Shown here: positions 24,094 through 32,427 of the stretch, in pieces
Layout: each line of letters starts with the position of its first letter
Position numbering within the stretch: position 1 is the stretch's first letter
Translations under genes and position numbers: made by a program
Notes under the pieces: generated by a model
Told to the model about the DNA's origin: nothing
The model's input: only the letters and a program-made list of their open reading frames with translations
The model's database searches: none
Assembly (NCBI GenBank): GCA_019744775.1
Contig: JAIETZ010000001.1
Span: forward strand, 496,001-560,000
Direction of reading: 5' to 3'
DNA from: Candidatus Obscuribacterales bacterium
GTDB taxonomy: Bacteria > Cyanobacteriota > Vampirovibrionia > Obscuribacterales > Obscuribacteraceae
Length of the DNA: 64,000 bases

Positions 24094-25080
24094 ATGAAAA
24101 AAATAACAACAGCTTTGTTCCTAACACTAGCGGTCTCCACTGTCGCCTTTGCCGATCATAGCGTCGAGCATCCTGAGCCACCCGTTGTAACTACTCCAGA
24201 GCACCATGAAACACCGGCAATAACTCCTCCGGTATATCAGCCGCCACCGACAGTAACGCCTCTAGTCACATCCCCAGTGATGCAGTCGCCAGCAACTTTC
24301 CAGTTACCGGCTGCTGCATCACCTACTACTATCCTGCCAACAGATGTTTCCGGCTTCCATGTAAATAGCATTAACCAACAAGCACCGATTGACAAAGCAG
24401 TCTTAATGGCTAAAGATGCGCGGTTCCAATTTACCGGTCAGTGGTTGCCATTTGATATTAAAGTGTCAGGTGCCGTGCCGACAAAATCGCCCTATCGACT
24501 GGTGTCGTTTGTCGAGGACAATACCAAACAAGGACATATTGAACACGTTGAAACTTCCAGCAACGATGCTGCTTTCATGCCTACTGTCAATGCGTCATTT
24601 GAGCGAGTCGATGATCGGCATTTACGATTAATTGAGGGTGCCGTCATTGTACGTGGAGCCATTCAGCCAATAATGGTTTCAACAAAACTGTGTGATGAAA
24701 ACGTAGTTGCTCAAATTGGTGGCAATGCATTAACTTTGATATCAGCTTTTGATGGCAGACCAACCATTCTGAATCTGGTTGGTTCATCAGCCAACGCAGT
24801 CTCACTTTACGTTCCGATAGGACCGACACAGAGCCATCTGCTTAATCTTAAACCCGGTCAAATTGCTGAGGCTTACAAATTGGATAACACGCCAACCAGC
24901 AACCTTGTCGCAAAGAAGATAATTATCAATCAACGCATAGGACCTCATTGCGGACTGCTTGTCAGCCAGTGCCATTACGTGCGAGCCATGCGCAAATTCA
25001 ACTTGGTTGCCTCATTACCAAGTGATCAATACCAGCGCGTACTCAAAACAGCAGCATCTCTAGAACACATGCGCCGCTAA
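24094..25080 (+). CDS. Secreted proline-rich protein of unknown function
   Basis: 328 residues. Signal peptide at 1-20 (cut after FA-D is likely). Residues 21-80 are rich in Pro, Thr and His, with short HEP/PEH repeats, possibly metal-binding or a flexible linker. The rest (about 90-328) alternates beta-strand stretches and contains RLIEGAVIVRGAIQPIMVST then FDGRPTILNLVGSSANAVSL, which resembles in outline FecR-type beta domains. I cannot assign a family. It stands alone between the metal-sensor gene and the ParB-like gene. Confidence 0.75.
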   Translation: MKKITTALFLTLAVSTVAFADHSVEHPEPPVVTTPEHHETPAITPPVYQPPPTVTPLVTSPVMQSPATFQLPAAASPTTILPTDVSGFHVNSINQQAPIDKAVLMAKDARFQFTGQWLPFDIKVSGAVPTKSPYRLVSFVEDNTKQGHIEHVETSSNDAAFMPTVNASFERVDDRHLRLIEGAVIVRGAIQPIMVSTKLCDENVVAQIGGNALTLISAFDGRPTILNLVGSSANAVSLYVPIGPTQSHLLNLKPGQIAEAYKLDNTPTSNLVAKKIIINQRIGPHCGLLVSQCHYVRAMRKFNLVASLPSDQYQRVLKTAASLEHMRR

Positions 25081-25187
25081 TCTTTTTTTTCGAATAAGTA
25101 TGAACAAAGACTACTCAAATTAATGCAGCATACGTTGGTATGGTGTACGCTCTGTGAATAACTCTCATCGATAAGAAGTCTTTATCC

Positions 25188-26099
25188 ATGCCGCAGAACA
25201 ACCCTAGTAAATTGACACAAATACAGCTCAATAGACTTATTACACACGAGTCTTCAGCGGTTAAGTCCCGGATTGAAGCACTGCCTGAAAAGATCAATCC
25301 GATTCTTGTCAAGCCGTTACAAGAAGGCGATCTATTCTACGTAATTAACGGTACCAATCGTGTTTGTAAAGCACAGCAAGCAGGACAGAAAAGTATAAGT
25401 TGTATTGTCGCAACGCCCGACTTTTCATCTCGAATGGAGAAAATCGCGCGCGCGCGGCTTGGCTCGGACCGCACGATTCCAATTGCCGAAACTGATACAG
25501 ACCGCCAACATCAGTTTTACTTAGACACCGACCATTTTACTTCTCGGGTATCTACAAAATCCGATCGTGGAACCATCGTTAGGGCGATGTTGGAAATTCA
25601 AATAGGCGATCAAATCTATTCACATTTTTCGCTCCCTCTAAAGGGGAGTCTTGGCGGCATAGTGTTCGATCCAACTGAATTCTTGAAACATTGCAATGCC
25701 CAATTTATTGATTCGGATAAGCTCTTGAGTTGTTGGGGTGATGACAATAAATACGACCCCCGCGTATTGCCATCTTATCTGGAAATCTCTGACTGTGCCT
25801 CCGATATATCTGCCGGCGGCTTCTTATTGCGACAAGCATTTTGGAAGGAGAAGTATGCGAATCTGGAGAGTAATACACCTATTGAGAGAGGACAAGTCCA
25901 GACGGTTTCACTTTTGGTAATTTATCCTAATGGTTTAGTGTGGGAAGGTCCCATTAACTATAAGGTCGGGGAGACATATGCAGTTTTATGGTCGGATCAT
26001 TTACTTCGTGCAATGAAGGATCCAAATCTGATTCAGCAATTGACTGCCGAACCGCATTGGTGGAAGAAACCACCATACATCGTTTTGAATAAGGATTAA
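25188..26099 (+). CDS. Protein with ParB/sulfiredoxin-like N-terminal domain
   Basis: 303 residues. Residues about 25-80 (INPILVKPLQEGDLFYVING then TNRVCKAQQAGQKSISCIVA) follow the ParB-N/sulfiredoxin pattern, in which (D/N)G-x-x-R lies at the nucleotide-binding site. The remaining 220 residues are not recognised, with no HTH and no membrane span. It is therefore not a chromosome-partition ParB. Some proteins with this domain are nucleases or CTP-binding switches. It is a single gene. Confidence 0.65.
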   Translation: MPQNNPSKLTQIQLNRLITHESSAVKSRIEALPEKINPILVKPLQEGDLFYVINGTNRVCKAQQAGQKSISCIVATPDFSSRMEKIARARLGSDRTIPIAETDTDRQHQFYLDTDHFTSRVSTKSDRGTIVRAMLEIQIGDQIYSHFSLPLKGSLGGIVFDPTEFLKHCNAQFIDSDKLLSCWGDDNKYDPRVLPSYLEISDCASDISAGGFLLRQAFWKEKYANLESNTPIERGQVQTVSLLVIYPNGLVWEGPINYKVGETYAVLWSDHLLRAMKDPNLIQQLTAEPHWWKKPPYIVLNKD

Positions 26100-26240
26100 C
26101 AAGAAGATGGTGGGCACACCATTTGGACACACTCCGGTACAAAGTCTAAGCTTCTTATTTGATCGGGAACAACTTTGAAAGACCATTACTTATTACGGAA
26201 CAGCAAGAAGTTAAATTCTCTGCACGAAGGAAATTTGTGA

Positions 26241-26576
26241 ATGAAAGCCGACGAGCACCTGCACAATAGCCCAAGCACATGGAAAATAGCTAGTGCAATT
26301 CTGAGTGCAATATGCATAGTTCTTGGGTTTTTACTCTGGCAAGAACATAAACAACAGATGATGCAAGCCCACGAACCAAGTGCGGACTTTGATCGATCTT
26401 TTATCGATATGATGATCCCGCATAATCAACAAGCTATTGACGAAGCCAAAAGAGCGCTTGCACAAGCTAAGCACGAAGATCTCAAGGAACTAGCGATAAA
26501 AATTGTGAGCACACGAGAACTAGAAATGGACCAAATGCAATATTGGCGGAAACTATGGTTCGGTGCTCACGAATAA
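26241..26576 (+). CDS. DUF305-family protein
   Basis: 111 residues. A membrane anchor or signal lies at about residues 16-33. FDRSFIDMMIPHNQQAIDEA (about 50-69) is the DUF305 signature; members include the periplasmic copper-binding protein CopM of cyanobacteria. The Met/His pairs (MMIPHN, QMMQAH, MDQMQYW) are likely metal ligands. It extends the metal-resistance island by one gene. Confidence 0.85.
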   Translation: MKADEHLHNSPSTWKIASAILSAICIVLGFLLWQEHKQQMMQAHEPSADFDRSFIDMMIPHNQQAIDEAKRALAQAKHEDLKELAIKIVSTRELEMDQMQYWRKLWFGAHE

Positions 26577-26626
26577 GACTGATACAAGAGTATTCTATTA
26601 AAAGTGGGCGACTTCCATCTCGCCGA

Positions 26627-29600
26627 TTAATTCGACAAAAGAACTTGTTCATCAGCGTCAGTAATTCCTGTGTAGTCATTTGGACGCTTACACTTCATTT
26701 TTCCGGCACTGGTCCAGCGTGTAAGATCCAAATCGCTATTCTTAGTTCCCATCGTTACCATGTTGAATCCAGCATTTTGAACAAGATAGTTCGCCGCCTG
26801 CTGGTAAATGCTGGCAACTGCATCTGTTCTGGCGGCAATCTTATGCCGTTGACCTTCTATGTTGTCAAAACATACCCCACCGGCATCGTTTTTCCAGGTA
26901 AATGATTGTCCTAAGATCTCCCCTGTATTTTCATTCTCAACCACAAAGAACCCGGCATTTGGAGATTCTTGTCCGTAATCCGCACACCCACTGCCCTCAC
27001 CATCTGGATGTTGGCAGCAATACGTATACTGCCCTAAAAACATTCCCCGAACATCATCCCGCGGCAAGAACCTGCCAACCAGTCCGGACTCTGTCCAAAC
27101 TTGCCCCAGTGGGAAAGGAGAGGGGACAGACTGAGACCGTAAGTAAAGTCTCTCCAATTCCGGATAGTCTCTTTCATCCGTGCCCCATTTCGCAGCTTCA
27201 CGCGCAAAGTGCGGCGCTTTTGCATTTACATACGTTTTATTGATGGACTCTTCCAACAATTTATCAAATGAAAGCTTGCGTTCTTCCAGAGAGAGTTTCG
27301 GCCAGCATTTTGCAATAAGACCAAGATGCACACGATTCCTGTCCCTGTTTGCCATCAGGAAATTGCCTAATCCCTTTAGTTCAAAGGCGGGTTTTAACGG
27401 GAGCCAGTAGGTTGCATCATGTAAACTTATCTGTTTTTCTGCCTGTTTGGACAGCCATATCTCACTTTGGTTGCCGAACGTATTTACTAAGCGTACATAA
27501 TTGGTCCACCTAGGATCGTATGGGCTGGCGTTGCGATCTTCCGCCTCCATGTTGTCGAAGCTATATTCTTGGCGCAAGTCTTCGTATACTTTCGCGAAAT
27601 CCAAATCCGTTTCCAAAGAAAGGGGTCGGATTGAACTAAAGAATTCAGCACTGGCAAGGTCCCTAACTGCCCTATATTGCTCATAGGCAGGATCAATGAT
27701 TGCGTGATATTCCTTTGAGGCTTCATCTTCGATAGCACAATATTTTTTATTGGGTGCATCGCTTATCTGTTCATACTGTTTCCAAGCTTGCTCTGTTTCC
27801 TTCAGAGAAGTTTTCCAAGCTCGATCATGTATTGGTTCCAGTTTTTTAATTGCTTGCTTTCGCAAAGTCTCATATTGGATAAGAGCAGGTTCGCTCACCA
27901 ATTGCAACTGCTGCCAAGCTTGAGACTTTATTGCTTTGTATGCTTCTCGACTGTCCTTGTTTGTCGGATCAAGTTTTTCACGGGCTTGTTGCTTTGTTTG
28001 CATGTACTGTTTGAAAGCAGGATCGAATACTTGCCTGTATTGTTCCCAGGCTTGATTCTTTATCTCTTCATACTCAGCTCTAGCTTGCCTGCAAGTGACT
28101 TTCTGTTGCATTTCAGCCGATTCGCGTATTGCGTGGTACTGTTTGCTGGCAGGTTCGTAAATTGCATGGTACTCGCTAGAGGCAGTTTCCGTTAGATTGC
28201 GGTACCTCTCGCGGGCTGGAGCATCTATTTGCTCGTAATCATTCCAAGCACGTTCTTGAACGGCATTGTATTTTTCAAAAGCTGGCTCAAACTGAGAAAG
28301 ATCCACCGACTCATTTGCAAATTCTCTTAGCGATTTCATCCATTCTCCAGCATCGCGATGAGGATGCAACTGCCAGCACTTGTCCACCAGTGCTTTCGAA
28401 ACGAGTTTGGTGAATACGTCACCTTTTAACCCCAGAAGAAGACTCGCATTGTCTCCTCTCTTCTGCCCACGCCTACCTTCACGTTGAGTCCATGCCATTA
28501 CCGAGTCGTGTAAAATCTCCTTGGAGAAGGCGGGCATCGATGGAAACAAGTAGTCGATTGTTCCTTTTACATCGTTTTTTGCAACTAACTCCTTCAGCCT
28601 ATCCGAGATATAGTCATGTTCATTTACCCTTCTGTCAGAATTCATCTGATCAAATTCTGTTGCAAATATTCTTCTGTAGAAAGGGTCCTCTGCAATCAAC
28701 CCTGGGTGCATATCCTGAGAGTTCTTCTTTGCACCTAATTCTTTTTGTATCGTAGCTTCAGTAGTCCTTGCCCGTAGTTCTTCTGCCATCCTAATAGCAA
28801 TGTAGGCTTCCTCTGCTTCCGCGAATCTATTTTCTCTTAGTAGCTTTCTAACCCCATTCATTCCTGCATCAGTACTATTTCTGATTGCTTTGTCCTTATA
28901 TTTCGAAAGGTGCTCAAGCTCATGTCCCAAGACATCTAAACTTACCAACTTTGGCACAAGTATCGTGTTTTCTGTATGCAAGGCTTTAGCAATTGTATCG
29001 TCAGTTACCTTCACTCTAACAAGGGGATTGTTTCTGACCAAATTGTCAAAAGTACTTGACCGATTAAGAAGACCATTCTTTTGGACATATCCATCCAGTG
29101 TTGTTCCGCGTCCCATGAAGGCATTGCCCAAATCGGCAGCGCGAGTCAAGCCGTTGTGCACCATAGGCAACACCACGTTCATAGCGGCGCCAGTGACTCT
29201 ATTTTCGTATTTGACCTCCGGTTCCTCGGTATCCGATTTATGAGAAATGCTGTTCGCCAAGAAGTGATGAGTATCGGCCGCGCAAACACCAACTGAAGCG
29301 CGGCCCAATGCCCGAACTAGTCCGGTGCCGATGCCAAATCTACTTTTTGCAACCAGACTGTTGCCCAATTCGAGGACCGCAAAACTTCCTGCACCCGAAA
29401 TCCCATTGCCAGCCCTTGTGTCCCCTTCTGCCAAGGGCCTCAAACTGTCATAGACACCGACACCTAATACTTGCGCTACTCTATTGTTGGCGGCAAAGCG
29501 AGATACGACAAGGCTAGTCCTTTCCAGCCTGAACGCTCCGGCAACGTTTCGCAAAATGCCACCGGTAAATCCCCCGGCCAACCCATACGTTACAGCACAC

Positions 29601-29902
29601 CCCAGTCCGGCTGAGATATTTTGAAGCCACCATTCGGTACTACCTAGATTGGACTTTGTCACTGGCAATGCTGCTGCATAATCAATAGCATCGGACTTCT
29701 TATCGGCAGTCCCTGAAAGTAGCTTTCCCGACTCGATTGCCACGTTACAAACATCTACAACACTGGCATTCAAAAACGGATTAATGACATTTCCTGCAAA
29801 CCATTCCGCATCCCATGGGCGGGGTGCATCTGATCCTTCGAGGTGTCTGCGCCCTTCCGAACCAGTCTCAGCAAATGAATGTCTTTCAGGTGAAGAAGTC
29901 AC
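26627..29902 (-). CDS. Large multidomain protein: hydrophobic N-half, HExxH peptidase motif, 11-residue repeats, GNAT-like end
   Basis: 1091 residues, GTG start at 29902, 32 nt after a shared-type promoter. In order: a Gly/Ala-rich hydrophobic region (about 60-260, e.g. SAGLGCAVTYGLAGGFTGGI); a zinc-peptidase-like motif VLGHELEHL (HExxH at about 327-331) followed by AEELRARTTE; a run of about 20 copies of an 11-residue repeat xxAxxxYxxIx (about 537-755, e.g. EPASKQYHAIR, DPAYEQYRAVR); and a C-terminal domain (about 950-1091) with TYCCQHPDGEGSGC, FFVVENENTGEILGQSFTW and FDNIEG, reading like a GNAT acyltransferase variant. It is one of six related large proteins here. A secreted or surface effector is possible, but no known export signal is seen. 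Confidence 0.75.
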   Translation of the reverse strand: MTSSPERHSFAETGSEGRRHLEGSDAPRPWDAEWFAGNVINPFLNASVVDVCNVAIESGKLLSGTADKKSDAIDYAAALPVTKSNLGSTEWWLQNISAGLGCAVTYGLAGGFTGGILRNVAGAFRLERTSLVVSRFAANNRVAQVLGVGVYDSLRPLAEGDTRAGNGISGAGSFAVLELGNSLVAKSRFGIGTGLVRALGRASVGVCAADTHHFLANSISHKSDTEEPEVKYENRVTGAAMNVVLPMVHNGLTRAADLGNAFMGRGTTLDGYVQKNGLLNRSSTFDNLVRNNPLVRVKVTDDTIAKALHTENTILVPKLVSLDVLGHELEHLSKYKDKAIRNSTDAGMNGVRKLLRENRFAEAEEAYIAIRMAEELRARTTEATIQKELGAKKNSQDMHPGLIAEDPFYRRIFATEFDQMNSDRRVNEHDYISDRLKELVAKNDVKGTIDYLFPSMPAFSKEILHDSVMAWTQREGRRGQKRGDNASLLLGLKGDVFTKLVSKALVDKCWQLHPHRDAGEWMKSLREFANESVDLSQFEPAFEKYNAVQERAWNDYEQIDAPARERYRNLTETASSEYHAIYEPASKQYHAIRESAEMQQKVTCRQARAEYEEIKNQAWEQYRQVFDPAFKQYMQTKQQAREKLDPTNKDSREAYKAIKSQAWQQLQLVSEPALIQYETLRKQAIKKLEPIHDRAWKTSLKETEQAWKQYEQISDAPNKKYCAIEDEASKEYHAIIDPAYEQYRAVRDLASAEFFSSIRPLSLETDLDFAKVYEDLRQEYSFDNMEAEDRNASPYDPRWTNYVRLVNTFGNQSEIWLSKQAEKQISLHDATYWLPLKPAFELKGLGNFLMANRDRNRVHLGLIAKCWPKLSLEERKLSFDKLLEESINKTYVNAKAPHFAREAAKWGTDERDYPELERLYLRSQSVPSPFPLGQVWTESGLVGRFLPRDDVRGMFLGQYTYCCQHPDGEGSGCADYGQESPNAGFFVVENENTGEILGQSFTWKNDAGGVCFDNIEGQRHKIAARTDAVASIYQQAANYLVQNAGFNMVTMGTKNSDLDLTRWTSAGKMKCKRPNDYTGITDADEQVLLSN
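27640..28290 (-). repeat. DNA encoding about 20 hendecad repeats
   Basis: This part of the large gene codes for near-unbroken 11-residue units, Ala at position 3, Tyr at 7, Ile/Val at 10. Such hendecads form coiled coils with nearly straight pitch. One spot, around KLDPTNKDSREAYKAIK, interrupts the phase by 11 residues. Confidence 0.8.
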
Positions 29903-29934
29903 TATAAGTCACTCTGTATACTCGCACAGAATGG

Positions 29935-29977
29935 ATTTTATTGCAGTCAGGTATTTGCAGCCATGGTAAAAATACGA
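29935..29977 (-). promoter_or_regulatory. Shared-type promoter, site a
   Basis: Box TCGTATTTTTACCA (29964-29977) is followed after exactly 23 bp by TAAAAT (29935-29940) on the minus strand, 32 nt before the GTG of the large gene at 29902. Confidence 0.65.
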
Positions 29978-30123
29978 GGCAATCAACGGAGTTAAACTGG
30001 AATAGAAGCCATTGAAGTTGAACTACTAAGCGAATTAATGCTAACGCTACGAAACAGCTCAAATCATCAGTAAACGCACGATTAGGGGCGCATAGTTTTT
30101 TGCCTGATAGCACACCCAAAATA

Positions 30124-31440
30124 CTACCATTTTTGGGCACGAACAATCTTGGATAGCAACCAGTCAGCCTCCGCTTGCCTTTCTGAAGTCCAGATACCGT
30201 GTATTCCTCTCATCCAATCAGTATAATCGTTGCCGTTTTCTCCGCGATAGTATGCCTCACTGCCCTCAACAACATACCGTTGCGCCCCCTGGGTGCGCCT
30301 CAATTCACCAATCTTGGATTCCGAAAAAGGTTTACCCTCTTTGGCAGCAACAGCTAAATCACCCGGTTGAGCACCATCATAACCAAATTTCTTAGAGCCT
30401 TTTAGAGCAGTGTACATTAACACATCACCCGGCTTACCAAGCGTATCGGAACTGCAACCTACCAGAAGTTGCCTACCAACTTCAGCCGGAGTAGCCCCTT
30501 CTGGAACGGTAATTCCAACAATACGATTACTTTTATCAAAAGTATACCCAGCCGGACCTTTACTTGAGCGGATCACTGATATTTCACCATTCACACATTC
30601 GTCTAGGAAGGTATCACGAGCATGTTCAAATGATCGTCGCATCTGAGATGCATTGAACAATTCGCATTCCTCTTCAGAAATTGCTTTCTGCCATGAAGGC
30701 TCATGGTTTACAGCTGCAGATGTCTCTTCACAATGCGTTGCGAACCTATCGGCATTTTTGTTGTGTCTTAGCACTTGAAACTCTTTATGCTTGGCATAAA
30801 AGTCCATGTCAACAGACTTAGCTGAAGTCTTAGGAGACGGCATAAAGACGTTTTCAAATATTCGCTTTGTGAAACCAGGAGTAATTTTCGATGTCACTGT
30901 ATAACCATATTCACGTCCTACGGCCATTCCTAAGCCACCAGTAAGCCCGACAAGACCAAGGTTGAAACCTTCTTCTCCTAACTGCTTATTCGCCGTATGT
31001 ATTTGCTTGCTAAATGTATTCAAGTCGCTATTTTTATAAACAGCATCAAGTGCTGTGGATAATTCTTGATCTTTACTATACTTTTTCCACGCATCAACAC
31101 CGTACGCTAAAGCACCAATTGAGCCCAGAAGCTGCACCGCTGTTTTCAGACTCGAATTTCTGCTGGTTAAAATAGTGCCAATCACGCTGCCCACCAATAG
31201 CGACGCGCCGGCCTTTTCAGCCGTTTCGACTTTCCACTCTTTGGCTATGTCGGTAATTCCACCAAAAATAAGTCCTTCGCCTACAAGTGCTGTCTGCCTC
31301 AATCGACCCATGGGATTGTTAATAGTGCCAACAATAAATTCGTTGAAATCATTCTGCCAGTTCTCAACCATTCTTTCACGCGAATTATCTACTTGTTCCT
31401 GATGGCGCCCAATATCGCCCTTAGAACCACCATCTGCCAT
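30124..31440 (-). CDS. Large-protein family member with hydrophobic N-half
   Basis: 438 residues starting MADGGSKGDIGRHQEQVDNS. Residues about 60-190 carry the family region: GLIFGGITDIAKEW, LLVGSVIGTIL, LLGSIGALAYGVDAWKKY and EEGFNLGLVGLTGGLGMAVG. It aligns by eye with the proteins at 37415-38353 and 32428-34128 over this stretch. The C-terminal 200 residues (e.g. GYTFDKSNRIVGITVPEGAT) are not recognised and include GGENGND-like turns. The promoter upstream (site b) has the shared layout. Divergent from the gene at 31773. No function can be given. Confidence 0.75.
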   Translation of the reverse strand: MADGGSKGDIGRHQEQVDNSRERMVENWQNDFNEFIVGTINNPMGRLRQTALVGEGLIFGGITDIAKEWKVETAEKAGASLLVGSVIGTILTSRNSSLKTAVQLLGSIGALAYGVDAWKKYSKDQELSTALDAVYKNSDLNTFSKQIHTANKQLGEEGFNLGLVGLTGGLGMAVGREYGYTVTSKITPGFTKRIFENVFMPSPKTSAKSVDMDFYAKHKEFQVLRHNKNADRFATHCEETSAAVNHEPSWQKAISEEECELFNASQMRRSFEHARDTFLDECVNGEISVIRSSKGPAGYTFDKSNRIVGITVPEGATPAEVGRQLLVGCSSDTLGKPGDVLMYTALKGSKKFGYDGAQPGDLAVAAKEGKPFSESKIGELRRTQGAQRYVVEGSEAYYRGENGNDYTDWMRGIHGIWTSERQAEADWLLSKIVRAQKW

Positions 31441-31486
31441 TAGTCGTCACCCCACTAAAATTTCATAGCTACTGCTTTCTGTAAGC

Positions 31487-31529
31487 ATCCTATAGCTGCT
31501 TGCTAGTCATGTAATTGGGGAAATTCCCA
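31487..31529 (-). promoter_or_regulatory. Shared-type promoter, site b
   Basis: Box TGGGAATTTCCCCA (31516-31529), 23 bp, then TAGGAT (31487-31492), minus strand, for the gene at 31440. Upstream of the box lies a second GGGGGAAATATACG element (about 31535-31549). Confidence 0.65.
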
Positions 31530-31693
31530 CGTCTGCGTATATTTCCCCCATCGGCAAATACGACTTAAAGATTTAGAGACTTCAGACATTCTTAGGGCAG
31601 AGAGGGTATGTGCAAAGTCATTCGCACGAGGAGATGAAGAGCGGACATAAACGGACATATATGAATAGGTGATGGGAAAAATACGGTAAACCT

Positions 31694-31736
31694 TGGTGGT
31701 TTCCCCAGTGATCAGCGCCATTACGAATAGTATGGT
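31694..31736 (+). promoter_or_regulatory. Shared-type promoter, site c
   Basis: Box TGGTGGTTTCCCCA (31694-31707), 23 bp, then TATGGT (31731-31736), 36 nt before the ATG at 31773. A GATGGGAAAAATACG element (31671-31685) stands before the box, as at site b. Confidence 0.65.
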
Positions 31737-31772
31737 GCTACCTACATGAATTTGAGCCACGGAGATATACAT

Positions 31773-32315
31773 ATGGCAGACGGTATTAGGGAATTACAAC
31801 ATCAAGATGAACTCTACAACCACCTTGTAGGTCCAGCAAAGATTGAAAAAACCACAGGATTTGATGGTTTCGTCAATGATTTTTGGCGCGGCATGGAGGA
31901 CAATGTTCTTCCAGGTAAGTTTATTAAAGATACGACTCGTCCTGTAGCCGAAGCTATCGGTATGACATACGATGATGCCGTACTGTCTTATAGTAAATGG
32001 TCTCAGCGCCCCGAATTAATTGCACAGCACGCAGCTCAGTTACATCGTGAAGCGCGTACCGAGACAGCATACGGCGACAACATGGCAGCATGGAGTGTCA
32101 TGCACCGTGAACTTCGTTTCTTAAGGAAGGGATTTGGTAATGAGTCGCAAAGTTTGACGACTCAAGCAGTCGCATTGGATAAAGGCAGGTTAGGTATCAG
32201 AATCATGGCCGCTACAGGTCTAGTTCCACCAGGACTACGTGTGACAGCAGATAGCGTTGCGGATGCCGACAATCTTAAAGCCAATCCAGATCAATTGAAA
32301 GACTATCAGTTTTAG
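31773..32315 (+). CDS. Hypothetical soluble protein
   Basis: 180 residues from ATG 31773, preceded by GGAGATATACAT; the frame can extend to 31746 but the ribosome-binding site fixes the start. It begins MADGIRELQHQDELYNHL, like the MADGG start of the divergent neighbour. Mostly helical, without membrane spans; DGFVNDFWRGMEDNVLPGKF and RELRFLRKGFG are notable. Not recognised. It is the first gene of a probable two-gene unit with the protein at 32428 and has promoter c. Confidence 0.7.
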   Translation: MADGIRELQHQDELYNHLVGPAKIEKTTGFDGFVNDFWRGMEDNVLPGKFIKDTTRPVAEAIGMTYDDAVLSYSKWSQRPELIAQHAAQLHREARTETAYGDNMAAWSVMHRELRFLRKGFGNESQSLTTQAVALDKGRLGIRIMAATGLVPPGLRVTADSVADADNLKANPDQLKDYQF

Positions 32316-32427
32316 AAAGGGGTACTACCAAGGTACCCATGAAACGCGTTCCAGGAAAAAACAGTGGACGTAAACTACAGTGGCTGTTCAGGTCATAATT
32401 TCCCTATCTTATTATGGAGCTTCAATA

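Noticed and set aside
31755-31775. GGAGATATACATATG before the gene at 31773 equals the well-known T7 gene 10/expression-vector start region
   Set aside because: It is short, common in AT-rich starts, and no vector sequence surrounds it; coincidence is the better explanation than contamination.
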